Source: CALBTQ01 sp036725605 (lineage in GTDB: Bacteria > Lernaellota > Lernaellaia > Lernaellales > Lernaellaceae). Taken from it: a stretch of 64,000 nucleotides of DNA. The translations under genes and the position numbers were made by a program. The notes beneath the pieces were generated by a model that saw only the letters and a list, made by a program, of their open reading frames with translations, did not search any database and was not told the DNA's origin. This document shows, in pieces, positions 37,567 to 46,542 of this stretch. Position 1 is the stretch's first letter; each line of letters begins with the position of its first letter. Location: assembly GCA_036725605.1 (NCBI GenBank), contig DAIMDW010000003.1:1-64000 (forward strand). Reading direction: 5' to 3'.

Positions 37567-38670
37567 TCAAGCGCCGGCGAAAAATCGTTTGATCCGATCG
37601 ATCACGAAATCCACCTGCTCGTCGGTCATTTCCGGATAATTCGGCAAGCTCAACACACGCGCCGCCGCCCGCTCGGCCACGGGGAAATCGCCGGGGGCGT
37701 AATGCGCCATCGCGGCGATGCCCATCCGGTGCAGCGCCTGCGGATAATGCGGTTTGGCCTGCACGCCGTTTTCTTCAAGATGTTTCATCAGTTCGTCGCG
37801 CCGCGCGCTACGGATCACCACGTTGAGCGGCACCGGCTCGCATCCCTCGTTGCGGGTCAGAAAAACCAGATCGCCTATGCCGGTCAATGCTTCGCGATAG
37901 CTCGTATCGATCGCCCGCCGACGCTCAGCCCAGCGATCGAGGTAGCCCAGTTTCACACTGAGGATCGCCGCCTGGATTCCATCGAGCCGGCTGTTGCGGC
38001 CGCACGCGCCCATGGAAGCGCCGCGCCCGTGATCGCCCAACTGCCGCACACGCCCGGCGATGTCTTCGCGATCGGCAATGACAATGCCGCCGTCGCCATA
38101 GGCGCCCAGCACCTTGCCGGGGAATAGACTGAAACAACCCGCCAGGCCGAAGGTTCCCGCATGGCGGCCGTGCAATTTCGCGCCGTGCGCCTGCGCCGCA
38201 TCTTCGACCACCGGCAACCCGGCTTTGGCGGCGACGGCAAGCAACTCGTTCATCGGCGCGAGATAGCCGTACAGATGTACCGGGATCACCGCTTTGGTCG
38301 CGCCGGTCAACGCGGCTGAGAGCGTCGTCTCATCGAGCAGCAAGGTGTCTTCGTTGACGTCGGCGAGAACGACCTTCGCACCGATCATCCACACCGCTTC
38401 GGCTGTGGCTTGAAAAGTGTTGGCCGGCAGCACCACTTCGTCGCCCGGCTCGACGCCCACCGCCTGCAATGCCAGCGCGATGGCGTCGGTGCCGTTGGCC
38501 ACGCCGACGGCATGCGCGGCAGCGGCATAGGCGGCGAATTTTTCCTCAAACGCTTTGACGTAGGGTCCTTTGACAAACCGCGCCGAGGCGAGCACCTCCA
38601 GTACGGCCTGATCGATCTCCGCTTTGATGCTTTGATACTGGGCTTGTAAATCGGCCAGCGGAATCGTCAT
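37567..38670 (-). CDS. DegT/DnrJ/EryC1/StrS family sugar aminotransferase
   Basis: A 367-residue PLP enzyme that transaminates keto-sugar nucleotides. Seen are ANGTDAIALALQA (cofactor phosphate loop), VVEDAAQAHGA (Asp for the pyridine nitrogen), and the Schiff-base Lys in SLFPGKVLGAYGDGG. The sequence is of the WbpE/WlbC/DegT type acting on C3 or C4 keto groups. AAGGAG precedes ATG. It lies 31 bases after the Gfo/Idh/MocA gene; this dehydrogenase-aminotransferase order is the pair that makes 3-amino UDP-sugars in O-antigen pathways. The sugar itself is an inference. Confidence 0.9.
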   Translation of the reverse strand: MTIPLADLQAQYQSIKAEIDQAVLEVLASARFVKGPYVKAFEEKFAAYAAAAHAVGVANGTDAIALALQAVGVEPGDEVVLPANTFQATAEAVWMIGAKVVLADVNEDTLLLDETTLSAALTGATKAVIPVHLYGYLAPMNELLAVAAKAGLPVVEDAAQAHGAKLHGRHAGTFGLAGCFSLFPGKVLGAYGDGGIVIADREDIAGRVRQLGDHGRGASMGACGRNSRLDGIQAAILSVKLGYLDRWAERRRAIDTSYREALTGIGDLVFLTRNEGCEPVPLNVVIRSARRDELMKHLEENGVQAKPHYPQALHRMGIAAMAHYAPGDFPVAERAAARVLSLPNYPEMTDEQVDFVIDRIKRFFAGA

Positions 38671-38701
38671 GAAACGGTCTCCTTCATGCGCGGATTGACG
38701 G

Positions 38702-39751
38702 TCAGCCTTCCGTTTCGCCCACCGCCACCGGGCGCGAATTGTTGTTCGCGGAACGTTCGATCGCCTGGATGACCTTGACCCCGGCCATCGCCATTTTGCC
38801 GTTGGTCAGCGGCCGTTTGCCGGTGCGCAAACATTGTAGAAAATGGCGCACCTCACGGTTGAGCGGCTCGACGTATTGGTCCAGGCAGTCGACCACCTCC
38901 ACCGCCGGGCCCAACGTATTGAGCATTTGCTCCACTTCGTCGAAATCATTGGGCCACGCCTGCCCCGGCTGCGGATTGGCATACAGCGAAAAGGTGTACT
39001 TATCGTTGATTTCGTCATAGACCAGCACTTCGTTGCCGCCGACGATCAACAGGCGGCGGATTTTCGCCGGTTCGAGCCAACTGAAATGGAAGTTGGCGAC
39101 CAGCCCCGATGTGTACTGCATTTCCACGTACACTTCGTCTTCCAGGTTCGGATTGACCACGCTGCGAGCCTTGGCGCGCACCTCGTGCGGGTACGCGTCG
39201 ATCCAGCGGTCGATGATGCTGATGTCGTGGGGCGCGAGCATCCAAATGACGTTCTCGTGCTTTTCCCGTTCGTTTAGATTCAAGCGCCAGGAATAGATGT
39301 TGGTCAACGCTCCCAGGCGACCGTCCATGATGGTCCGGCCAATGTATTGAATCACCGTGTTGTGGCAATAAGTCAGACCGACCATCAGTTGCAGGCCGAG
39401 TTGGTCGGCCAGTTTCATGGTGCGGCAGGCGTCCTTGAAATTGAGCGCCAGGGGTTTTTCAATAAACAGGTGCTTGCCCGCGCGCAAGGCCTTCTCGGCC
39501 ATTTCGGGATGCAGCGCCGGCGGCAACACCAGCATGACGGCGTTGATGGAAGGATCGGTCAGAATGTCGTCAAAATTCGTCGTCGTTTTCAGCGCCGGGT
39601 ATTGCCGGTTGATCGCTGCCAACCGTTGTGGATCGATATCGCAGACCGCGGCGATGGATTGTGGATCGATCTCCATCAAGTTGCGGACAATATTCGGCCC
39701 CCAATAACCGACACCCACCACGGCGACACGCGGAACCGGGACGATCACCAT
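38702..39751 (-). CDS. Gfo/Idh/MocA family sugar oxidoreductase
   Basis: A 349-residue NAD(P)-dependent dehydrogenase. The N-terminal Rossmann motif is VAVVGVGYWGPNIVRNL and the catalytic Lys is in HLFIEKPLAL; the C-terminal alpha/beta domain includes LAPHDISIIDRW with the expected Asp/His. I start at ATG 39751, preceded by GAGGGGGAGG and 10 bases after the upstream stop, rather than TTG 39775. It probably oxidises a sugar-nucleotide hydroxyl to the keto sugar for the following aminotransferase, as WbpB/WlbA do. Confidence 0.9.
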   Translation of the reverse strand: MVIVPVPRVAVVGVGYWGPNIVRNLMEIDPQSIAAVCDIDPQRLAAINRQYPALKTTTNFDDILTDPSINAVMLVLPPALHPEMAEKALRAGKHLFIEKPLALNFKDACRTMKLADQLGLQLMVGLTYCHNTVIQYIGRTIMDGRLGALTNIYSWRLNLNEREKHENVIWMLAPHDISIIDRWIDAYPHEVRAKARSVVNPNLEDEVYVEMQYTSGLVANFHFSWLEPAKIRRLLIVGGNEVLVYDEINDKYTFSLYANPQPGQAWPNDFDEVEQMLNTLGPAVEVVDCLDQYVEPLNREVRHFLQCLRTGKRPLTNGKMAMAGVKVIQAIERSANNNSRPVAVGETEG

Positions 39752-39761
39752 TGCCTCCCCC

Positions 39762-40880
39762 TCACCGATGCTCAAGCGCTTGTTGTAAAACCCTACCTAC
39801 CCTCTGCGCTTCTTCATACGTCATTCGTTCGTGACACGGCAACGCCATGGCACGTCGTTGCAGTTCGCGCGAAACAGAAACTTGCGTTTCCGGCACCTCG
39901 TACTTTTGCCGGTAAAACTCCAAATCACTCAACGAAACGGCGGGCACGTTGGTTTCAATACCGGCGTCGGTCATCGCCCGTCGCACCCGATCCCGATCCA
40001 CCTCGGCCGCCGGGACGACCGTGTAAGTCTGATTGTTCCACTCCACATTCGTCGGCGTTCGCGGCAGCGTCAGCCGGTCGAGGCCGGTCAGCAATTCCTC
40101 GTACCACCGGCCGACTTGCCGCCGGGCGGCGATGATTTGCGGCAACCGGTCCAGTTGCTCCAGGCCGATCGCGCAGGAAATTTCCGGCAAATGCAAATTC
40201 ATCCCGACCACGCGCATGCGTTTCTCCGGTCCGCTGAATCCATGATCGGCCAAGGCGCGCAACCGCTCGGCCAGTTGCGTATCCCGCACCAGGATCGCGC
40301 CGCCTTCGCCGGTGGTCACGACCTTGCGCGGGTGAAAACTCAAAATGCCGACCGCGCCCAGGCATCCCAGGTAATGACCGTCGAGGCGCGTACCGATCGT
40401 ACACGCCGAATCCTCGATCACCGCCGCTTCATACTCGCGCGCCCAAGCGGCAATCCGGTCGAACTTCGCGGGCAGGCCGAATTGGTGTACGACGATCACG
40501 GCCTTGATCGGACCGTCGACCGTCTCGGCCAGCGCCGCCGGCGACAGTCCGAAATCGTCGGCATCGACATCGACGAACACGGGCGTGGCGCCAACCGCTT
40601 CGACCACATTGGCCGTCGCGGGGAAGCCATAATCCGGAACCACCACGCGATCGCCGGGGCCGATCTCCAGCGCCTGCAACACGGCCAGCAACGCGGAGGT
40701 TCCCGAGTTACAGGGAATCGCCTCGGCGACCTCGTGAACGCGCGCCAGTTCCGCGGCGAAACGCCGACAATATTCACCTCTCGTCAATTGCCCGGAAGCC
40801 AGGATCGCTTCAATGGTGGGGAGGACGGCCCTGCTCACGACCGGGTATGCTAAACGAATCGTTCTCCGTTCATCGCTCAT
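39762..40880 (-). CDS. Second DegT/DnrJ/EryC1/StrS family aminotransferase
   Basis: A 372-residue PLP enzyme with CNSGTSALLAVLQAL, VIEDSACTIG and the Schiff-base Lys in SFHPRKVVTTGEGG. The ATG at 40880 overlaps the epimerase gene by 11 bases, suggesting translational coupling. It is only distantly similar to the aminotransferase at 37567, so the locus should install two amino groups or act on two sugars. The PRK-x(4)-GEGG form resembles 4-aminotransferases of the ArnB/PglE kind; that assignment is tentative. Confidence 0.9.
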   Translation of the reverse strand: MSDERRTIRLAYPVVSRAVLPTIEAILASGQLTRGEYCRRFAAELARVHEVAEAIPCNSGTSALLAVLQALEIGPGDRVVVPDYGFPATANVVEAVGATPVFVDVDADDFGLSPAALAETVDGPIKAVIVVHQFGLPAKFDRIAAWAREYEAAVIEDSACTIGTRLDGHYLGCLGAVGILSFHPRKVVTTGEGGAILVRDTQLAERLRALADHGFSGPEKRMRVVGMNLHLPEISCAIGLEQLDRLPQIIAARRQVGRWYEELLTGLDRLTLPRTPTNVEWNNQTYTVVPAAEVDRDRVRRAMTDAGIETNVPAVSLSDLEFYRQKYEVPETQVSVSRELQRRAMALPCHERMTYEEAQRVGRVLQQALEHR

Positions 40881-41814
40881 AAGCACTATACCAATCGATC
40901 GACCGGCGCAAGCCTTCGGTCAAATCGACGCGCGGAGCATAGGCCAGCAACCGTTGCGCCTTGCCGATGTCGGGCGTGCGCAACGGGATATCCACGCCGA
41001 AATGCGGCTCGCGTTTGATGCCCACCCGATTGCCGGTGAGTTCGACGATCGTCCGCGCCATTTCGTTCATGGTCACCGCGGTGGCCGGATTGCCGATGTT
41101 GAACACCTCGCCGCCGACGCCCTCGGTTTCCATCGCCGCCAGCGTCGCGTCGATGAAATCGTCGATGTAACACCAGGCGCGCACCTGCGTGCCGTCGCCG
41201 TGAACGGTCAAATCGCCGCCGGCCAACGCGGTAAGCACCATGTCGCGCACGGCGCCCTCGCCGGTCTGGCCGGGACCGTACACGTTGAACGGCCGCAGGC
41301 TGACCACATCTACGCCGTACTGTTTGCCCCAGGCGAGGCAGGCCTTTTCGCCGGCGATTTTGGAGACGGCGTAGGTCCAGCGCGGTTCGGCGTAATGCCC
41401 CACCTGCAGCGGATTGTCTTCGTTTGCCTCGGCCGCGTCGCAGCCGTACACCTCGCTGGTCGAAACGAAAATCAACCGCTTGGGGCGATGGACCGTCAGC
41501 GCCGACAGCAGATTCAGCGTGCCGCCCAGGTTGACGCGCAGGACGTCGAAGGGCGTGCGGTAGTAATTGTGCACCCCGGCGATCGCCGCCATGTGCACGA
41601 CGATCTCACCGCCCGCGAACAACGATTCAAAAGCCGCCGGATCGGTGGTGTCGCCTTGCCGCAGGGTGCAGGCGGCGATTTCATCGGCGGGAAGATGCGG
41701 CAGCGAATTGCGGGTCAGATTATCGAACAAAGTAACCGAATAACGGTCTTTCGCCCGCAAAGCCAACGCCGAGCCAAGAAAACCGGCGCCGCCGGTTATG
41801 ATCAAATTCGGCAT
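40870..41814 (-). CDS. NAD-dependent sugar-nucleotide epimerase/dehydratase
   Basis: A 314-residue extended short-chain dehydrogenase. ATG 41814, with AGGA upstream, is preferred over a 23-residue longer frame because the fold starts at LIITGGAGFLGSALA. The catalytic set is Ser-Thr in VSTSEVYG and YAVSK (Tyr-x3-Lys), with RPFNVYGPGQ and the C-terminal RAWCYIDDF typical of UDP/dTDP-glucose-type substrates. It is first in the four-gene sugar operon and probably makes the hexulose or epimerised precursor. Confidence 0.9.
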   Translation of the reverse strand: MPNLIITGGAGFLGSALALRAKDRYSVTLFDNLTRNSLPHLPADEIAACTLRQGDTTDPAAFESLFAGGEIVVHMAAIAGVHNYYRTPFDVLRVNLGGTLNLLSALTVHRPKRLIFVSTSEVYGCDAAEANEDNPLQVGHYAEPRWTYAVSKIAGEKACLAWGKQYGVDVVSLRPFNVYGPGQTGEGAVRDMVLTALAGGDLTVHGDGTQVRAWCYIDDFIDATLAAMETEGVGGEVFNIGNPATAVTMNEMARTIVELTGNRVGIKREPHFGVDIPLRTPDIGKAQRLLAYAPRVDLTEGLRRSIDWYSAYER

Positions 41815-42133
41815 AGATAAATCCTGATTGTTACCGATCGTCCTTGTGCGGTTTTTGCATAGGGACGCCTTGTTGTCAATCATGTCGTTTGCAGCTAACT
41901 ACCATGTGCTGACGTAAAATTTCGTCATACAATATTTATAGTAATAACTCATTACATCATGAAAGAGGATCCCTATGGACCGGCCCACCTTCGAAGACAG
42001 GGTTGTAATTTACTGTCCAATCAATTAGATGAACGTACAAACCTTTGGCGATTACGGTGGAGCGGCAATCGCGGGAACGGCATTTATGCCCGGCACGCCC
42101 CATCCAAGTGAACATTTGAGAAAGATAATAAAC
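41815..42133. other. Divergent intergenic region between the sugar-nucleotide and glycan operons
   Basis: A 319-base region. On the minus strand a perfect TTGACA (41874-41879) stands upstream of the epimerase gene but no good -10 follows. TGACG (41910-41914) and CGTCA (41923-41927) form an inverted repeat that could be an operator. The region near 41930-41945 is A/T-rich (AATATTTATAGTAATAA). The glycosyltransferase frame can be read back to 42029 but without a ribosome site. Confidence 0.4.
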
Positions 42134-42826
42134 GTGGAATCGGTTTCGATCGTCATTCCGGCTTTTAATGAGGAAAAGTCGTTGGCCCATGTTGTGCGCG
42201 AAGTGCAACAAGCGTTGGCGGATTTTCCAGCCGCGTACGAGATCATCATCGTCGATGACGGCAGCCGCGATAGAACGTTGGAACTAGCCCGTTCGCTGGC
42301 CGACGAGCATGTCCGCGTTTTGTCTCACGAGCAAAATCGCGGTTCGGGGCAGGCCATCCGCACCGGGCTGGCGGCGGCAACGATGGACCTGACGATCTTT
42401 GTACCCGCCGACGGGCAATTCGACCCGAAAGAGATCGTCCGCTTCGCCCAGGCGGCGGCCGGATACGACATCGTGTTGGGGTATCGCAGCCATCGCGACA
42501 GTTACAGCATCTGGCGGAAGATGCAATCGAGCGTTTATTTGCATCTGGTAAATTTTCTGTTCGGACAACGGTTTCGCGACGTCAACTGGGTGCAGATGTG
42601 GCGCACGCAAACCGCGGGGCGCATCGAGTTGCAGTCTTCCGGCGTGTTCATGCAACAGGAGTTGATCAGCCGTGCGCAACGCCGGGGAATGAAAATCACC
42701 GAAGTGCCGTCCTCGTTCCTCAGTCGCACGGCGGGGCTGGCCAAAGGAAGCAGCTCGTCGACGATCCGGCAGACGATCCGCGAGATGCTGATTTTCCGCT
42801 TCGGACGCGATCGGTTGAAGCAATGA
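42134..42826 (+). CDS. Family 2 glycosyltransferase (dolichol-phosphate-mannose-synthase-like)
   Basis: Transfers a sugar from a nucleotide donor, probably to a polyprenyl phosphate or glycan. From the GTG at 42134, behind GAGAAAG, it has 230 residues; the frame stays open to an ATG at 42029. The GT-A fold begins at SIVIPAFNEEKS, with IIVDDGSRD, the metal-binding PADGQFDP (DxD-like) and a C-terminal part without membrane helices. The stop overlaps the next start (ATGA), so it is the first gene of a tight operon. Confidence 0.88.
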   Translation: MESVSIVIPAFNEEKSLAHVVREVQQALADFPAAYEIIIVDDGSRDRTLELARSLADEHVRVLSHEQNRGSGQAIRTGLAAATMDLTIFVPADGQFDPKEIVRFAQAAAGYDIVLGYRSHRDSYSIWRKMQSSVYLHLVNFLFGQRFRDVNWVQMWRTQTAGRIELQSSGVFMQQELISRAQRRGMKITEVPSSFLSRTAGLAKGSSSSTIRQTIREMLIFRFGRDRLKQ

Positions 42827-44067
42827 ATGAAACCTTTTTGTCACTGTTCGGCACCGAGGCGCTGACGCGCTGCCGCTATGCCTTCGCGCGCGCCAAGGAG
42901 CTTTGCGGCGAGCCGACGCCCTTCCCCGGCGGCTTTGCGCGCCTGACGTGCCGCCACGAGGAAACCGGCGCGATTGTCCCTGTCTACCTGGATCACCTGC
43001 TGGCGAGTACCGAAGCGGTGACGCCGATCCTCTCGGTGCTGATGCCGCATGGCGAATGGCGGCCATTGGTCGCCACGTATGGCGATGACGTGTTGTTGTT
43101 TTTCGACGCGGCGCAGTTCATCGAAGACCTGACACAGGAACGTTATCTGCCGCCGGCGCGACCGATGTCGGATCTGCTGCCCTTTCACTACCATCGTCTG
43201 CCCGCCGCGCTGCGCCGGCAGGTACATCGCGGATTGGTGCGCTGGCGCCGCAGGCGCTTTCACGAAGTGGAGCAAGGCGCCTGGCCGCACTGGGACATTC
43301 AATCGTTGTGGCGCATCCTTTTCGCGGCGTTGGGGTTGCCTTATCCCGACGGTTCGCCGGAGAAGATTTTCGTGTTCAGCCACGACGTGGACAATGCCGC
43401 GCAATTGGCGTTCGCCGAACGACTGGCGCGCTGGGAAGTCGATCACGGCGTGCGGGCCTGCTTTTTCCTGCCGGCCGTCGTGATGCGCCGGGAAGCGAGC
43501 CGAGTGCAGGCGCTTAGCGACATGGGGCACGAAATCGGCATGCACGGACTGCGGCACGACAATCGACAAACGCGGATCGCGCCGCAAGATTATGCGACCG
43601 AAATGCGCACCTACTGGAATGAGTTGCAGCGATTCAAGGTGCGCGGGTATCGCGGACCGAGCCTGCTGTCGTCGTCGTCGCTGAAAAAGGCGCTGTTTAC
43701 GTTGTTCGCTTATGATTCGTCGATCCCGGACACCGACGTGTACGGCGAAGGGGGCAAGCATCGCGGCTGCGGTTTCGGGCGACCGTTCATCGTCGAGAAA
43801 ATGCGCGTTCTGCCGGTTACGCTGCCGCTGGATGATCGTCTTTTCACGCTGGGCGAAAGCGACTATTTCGGCATCTGGCGCGCGAAAAGCAATTGGCTGT
43901 TGGCGCGCAACGATGTGCCGGTCTTGTGCACGCACGCCTGCGCGGAGTATTATCCGCACGGATTTGAACGAGTTTTCACACCGTTGCTGAAGTACGTGCT
44001 TGAGGAGGCGAAAGCGAAAATCGTTTTGCCTCAGGCGGCGGCGGAAATCAACGCCTCAAACGGATGA
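42823..44067 (+). CDS. Polysaccharide-deacetylase-like (NodB superfamily) protein
   Basis: A 414-residue protein. The N-terminal ~180 residues are not recognisable; the C-terminal half is NodB-like, with FSHDVDNA (the Asp-Asp motif as HDVD), HEIGMHGLRHD (the H-x3-H metal motif), and RGPSLLSS (the R-x-P motif). Metal ligands look preserved, so it may remove N- or O-acetyl groups from a glycan. No signal peptide is seen, which would put it in the cytoplasm, consistent with action on a lipid- or nucleotide-linked precursor. It overlaps the glycosyltransferase gene by 4 bases. Confidence 0.8.
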   Translation: MNETFLSLFGTEALTRCRYAFARAKELCGEPTPFPGGFARLTCRHEETGAIVPVYLDHLLASTEAVTPILSVLMPHGEWRPLVATYGDDVLLFFDAAQFIEDLTQERYLPPARPMSDLLPFHYHRLPAALRRQVHRGLVRWRRRRFHEVEQGAWPHWDIQSLWRILFAALGLPYPDGSPEKIFVFSHDVDNAAQLAFAERLARWEVDHGVRACFFLPAVVMRREASRVQALSDMGHEIGMHGLRHDNRQTRIAPQDYATEMRTYWNELQRFKVRGYRGPSLLSSSSLKKALFTLFAYDSSIPDTDVYGEGGKHRGCGFGRPFIVEKMRVLPVTLPLDDRLFTLGESDYFGIWRAKSNWLLARNDVPVLCTHACAEYYPHGFERVFTPLLKYVLEEAKAKIVLPQAAAEINASNG

Positions 44068-44095
44068 GGCCAACCTTCTGTGATAAGCTGAGATC

Positions 44096-44926
44096 ATGAC
44101 GACGCAAAACGCATCCTTTCCCTTGGGGAAAAAAGCATCGATCCTGTACAGCGGCGGCACCGATTCCGCCCTGGCCGCGTACCTGGTGGGTCAGAAAGCC
44201 GAGGAGATCACCCTTCTGACCTTCGATCCGGGTTTCATCTTCTTCATCGAAAATTCGAAGAAGCACGTGGACCTGCTGCGCCATCACCTGGGCGCGGACC
44301 GCGTGAAGCAAGAGATCATCCCGATCAAGCCGTTCATCGACCGGATTTTATTCGGCGAGCGCATGCACGACTTCAAGAAATACGGCTTCAACCTGACGGC
44401 GCTGGTCTGCCTGGGCTGCCGGTTGTCGATGCACACGATGGCGATCATCTACAACCTCGAGCACGGCATTCCGGTGATCGCCGACGGCAGCATCCAAAAA
44501 CAGTCGACGGTGCCCGAGCAGCTTGATTCTTTCGTGCGCCGCAACCGGCGGACGCTGTGGTGGAAGTACGGCATCCGGCACTTCTCGCCGATTTATGAGG
44601 AAGACAACAGCGACCTGGAGATGGACAAAATCCGTTTGTCGCTCAAGCCGAACCTCAAGAAGCAATTCATTTTGTTCGACACGCAGGCCACCTGCCCCTT
44701 CGGCGTGCCGGCCGACGTGTATGCGCGCATTTTCTACGGCGAGCTTTCCGGCCCGGCGCGCGAGGTGGACACCTTCGAATACAGCGAGCAAAAACGACCG
44801 CTGATGGAGGCGATCATCAATGAGCATTTCGCCGACAAAACGCCCGGCCTCGACGAGCTGATCGACCAACTGAAAACCGTCGCCTCGCCCTTGCCCGCCA
44901 AATGGGAGGATATCGACCATGCTTAA
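44096..44926 (+). CDS. PP-loop (adenine nucleotide alpha hydrolase) ATPase of unknown substrate
   Basis: A 276-residue protein with the N-type ATP pyrophosphatase signature ILYSGGTDSALAAYL near residue 15, as in QueC, ThiI, MnmA and amidotransferases. It activates a substrate by adenylation. A CLGCRLSMH motif (about 100-108) with two cysteines may hold a metal or take part in sulfur transfer; a third Cys lies in ATCPFGVPADVY. It is too divergent to call QueC or TtuA. The stop overlaps a 57-residue membrane peptide gene by 8 bases, and a radical SAM gene follows, which suggests a multi-step modification. Confidence 0.75.
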   Translation: MTTQNASFPLGKKASILYSGGTDSALAAYLVGQKAEEITLLTFDPGFIFFIENSKKHVDLLRHHLGADRVKQEIIPIKPFIDRILFGERMHDFKKYGFNLTALVCLGCRLSMHTMAIIYNLEHGIPVIADGSIQKQSTVPEQLDSFVRRNRRTLWWKYGIRHFSPIYEEDNSDLEMDKIRLSLKPNLKKQFILFDTQATCPFGVPADVYARIFYGELSGPAREVDTFEYSEQKRPLMEAIINEHFADKTPGLDELIDQLKTVASPLPAKWEDIDHA

Positions 44927-45092
44927 ACTGATCGGCCGTTACCTCATTGCCGCCATCATGATTCCGGTCGGCGTGGTCGTCGGCGTGGCCGGGTGGATTC
45001 AGAACAAGCTGCGCCAGGATTATTACCAGCGCCGCTTCAAGGAAATCAAGGATCAGATCAAGCAAGAAGAGGAACAAGCCAAGCAATCATGA
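44919..45092 (+). CDS. 57-residue single-helix membrane peptide
   Basis: A small gene not obvious from length alone. It starts MLKLIGRYLIAAIMIPVG, has one transmembrane helix (about 7-29) and a highly charged, probably coiled-coil tail (QRRFKEIKDQIKQEEEQAKQ). GGGAGGA lies about 9 bases before the ATG. It overlaps the PP-loop gene by 8 bases and its stop forms ATGA with the radical SAM start, so it is translationally coupled on both sides. A membrane tether or chaperone for the neighbouring enzymes is plausible but unproven. Confidence 0.7.
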   Translation: MLKLIGRYLIAAIMIPVGVVVGVAGWIQNKLRQDYYQRRFKEIKDQIKQEEEQAKQS

Positions 45093-46507
45093 ACTTGCCC
45101 GCCGCCGGCTCTCCATTGCGGATCACCCTGGTCAATCCGCCCTTCCGCCGGCCGGTGATGCGGCGCTTCGTCGCTTCCTATTTCGCCCCGAATTTTCTGC
45201 TGCCGCCGACCGATCTGCTGTACATGTCGGCCGCGGCCAAGCAGTACCTCGACGCACAAACCAAAATCGTGGACGCCATCGCCAAGAAGCTCGACGAAGA
45301 GGCGACGATCGCCGCCGTGCGCGAATCGCAGCCGCATTTGCTTTTCGTGCAATTGGGCTTCGCGACGATCGAGGACGACCTGTGTTTCTGCGATCGTCTG
45401 CGCGAAGACGCCGGCGTTCCGTTGGTCGCCATGGGCTACCTGCCCACGATGTTCGCCGAAGAAGTGATGAACGCTTCGCAGGTGGACGCCCTGGTGCGCG
45501 GCGAACCGGAACACGCCTTCTGCGACCTGGTGCGCGCCTGGCGCGAGGGCGGCGACCCGGCGACGATCCCCGGCGTGGTCGTTCGGCGCGAAAACAAAAT
45601 CGTCATCGGCCCCGAGCCGGAGCGCATCGTCGATCTGGACGAATTGCCGCTGCCCGATCATCGCGCGGTCGATCCGCACGACTACAGCGAGGCGCTGATC
45701 GGCAGTCCGATCGGGGCGATTTTCACGGCGCGCGGCTGCCCTTTCCCCTGCACGTTCTGCGTGCGCACCTTCGGCCCGAAACTGGCGCTGCGCTCGGCCG
45801 CGTCGGTGCTGCGTGAAGCACGGTTGCTGGTGCGGGAAATGGGCGTGCGCAACCTGCGCTTCATGGACGACACGTTCAACTTCAGCCCTGAACGCACGGC
45901 GGAGATTTGCCGTGGGCTGCTCGAACTGCAGCCGCTGCAATGGACGGCCCTGGCGCGGTTGGATCGGTTGGACGAACAGACCGTCGCTCTGATGGCGCGC
46001 TCCGGTTGCCGACGGTTGTACGTCGGCGTGGAAAGCGGTTCGCAACGGATGCTCGAACTGTATCAAAAAGGATCGACGTTGGCGCAGATGAGGCGCGGCA
46101 TCGAGTTGATCCGCCGCGCGGGCATGGAAGTGTCCGCCTTTTTCATCGTCGGCGGACCGACCGAAACCCGCGCCGATTTCGAAGCCAGCTTATCCTTCGC
46201 CAAGGAAACGAAACTCGACTACGTCATCGTCACCCGCATGCAATATTGGCCGGGCACCAAATTGTTCGCGGAACATAAAAACGAACTGGAGACCAGCATC
46301 GTTCCTTTTTATTGCCGGCCGCGCGACGTCGTCGCCTACGACCGACTCTTGGAGCTGGAGCGCGAATTCTACCGGCGGTTTTATTTGCGCCCCTATATCG
46401 TCTGGCGGCACGTACGCTGGTTGGTCAAACACCCGGGCGACCTGGCGGCCAGTTTCCTCAGCTTGCTTCGCTACCTGTTCGGCAAAACGAAAGAAGATTT
46501 TATTTAG
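45089..46507 (+). CDS. B12-binding-domain radical SAM protein
   Basis: A 472-residue enzyme. Residues about 8-160 form a cobalamin-binding-like Rossmann domain (LVNPPFRRP, LLFVQLGFATIEDDL, LVRGEPEHAF) without an obvious DxHxxG motif. The radical SAM core starts at FTARGCPFPCTFC (CxxxCxxC, cluster-binding), with the GGE-like and beta-barrel motifs LRFMDDTFNF and LYVGVESGSQRMLELYQKG. The C-terminal ~100 residues are basic and helical. Class members methylate or rearrange unactivated carbons in lipids, hopanoids and natural products. Genetic coupling to a PP-loop enzyme and glycan genes suggests an unusual glycolipid or sugar modification. Confidence 0.85.
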   Translation: MNLPAAGSPLRITLVNPPFRRPVMRRFVASYFAPNFLLPPTDLLYMSAAAKQYLDAQTKIVDAIAKKLDEEATIAAVRESQPHLLFVQLGFATIEDDLCFCDRLREDAGVPLVAMGYLPTMFAEEVMNASQVDALVRGEPEHAFCDLVRAWREGGDPATIPGVVVRRENKIVIGPEPERIVDLDELPLPDHRAVDPHDYSEALIGSPIGAIFTARGCPFPCTFCVRTFGPKLALRSAASVLREARLLVREMGVRNLRFMDDTFNFSPERTAEICRGLLELQPLQWTALARLDRLDEQTVALMARSGCRRLYVGVESGSQRMLELYQKGSTLAQMRRGIELIRRAGMEVSAFFIVGGPTETRADFEASLSFAKETKLDYVIVTRMQYWPGTKLFAEHKNELETSIVPFYCRPRDVVAYDRLLELEREFYRRFYLRPYIVWRHVRWLVKHPGDLAASFLSLLRYLFGKTKEDFI

Positions 46508-46542
46508 TGATTGTCTCCATAGCACCGCCATTCGACGTCGCA

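Noticed and set aside
44096..44926. Assignment of the PP-loop protein as QueC
   Set aside because: Only the SGGTDS loop matches; the Cys pattern and gene context do not fit queuosine synthesis.
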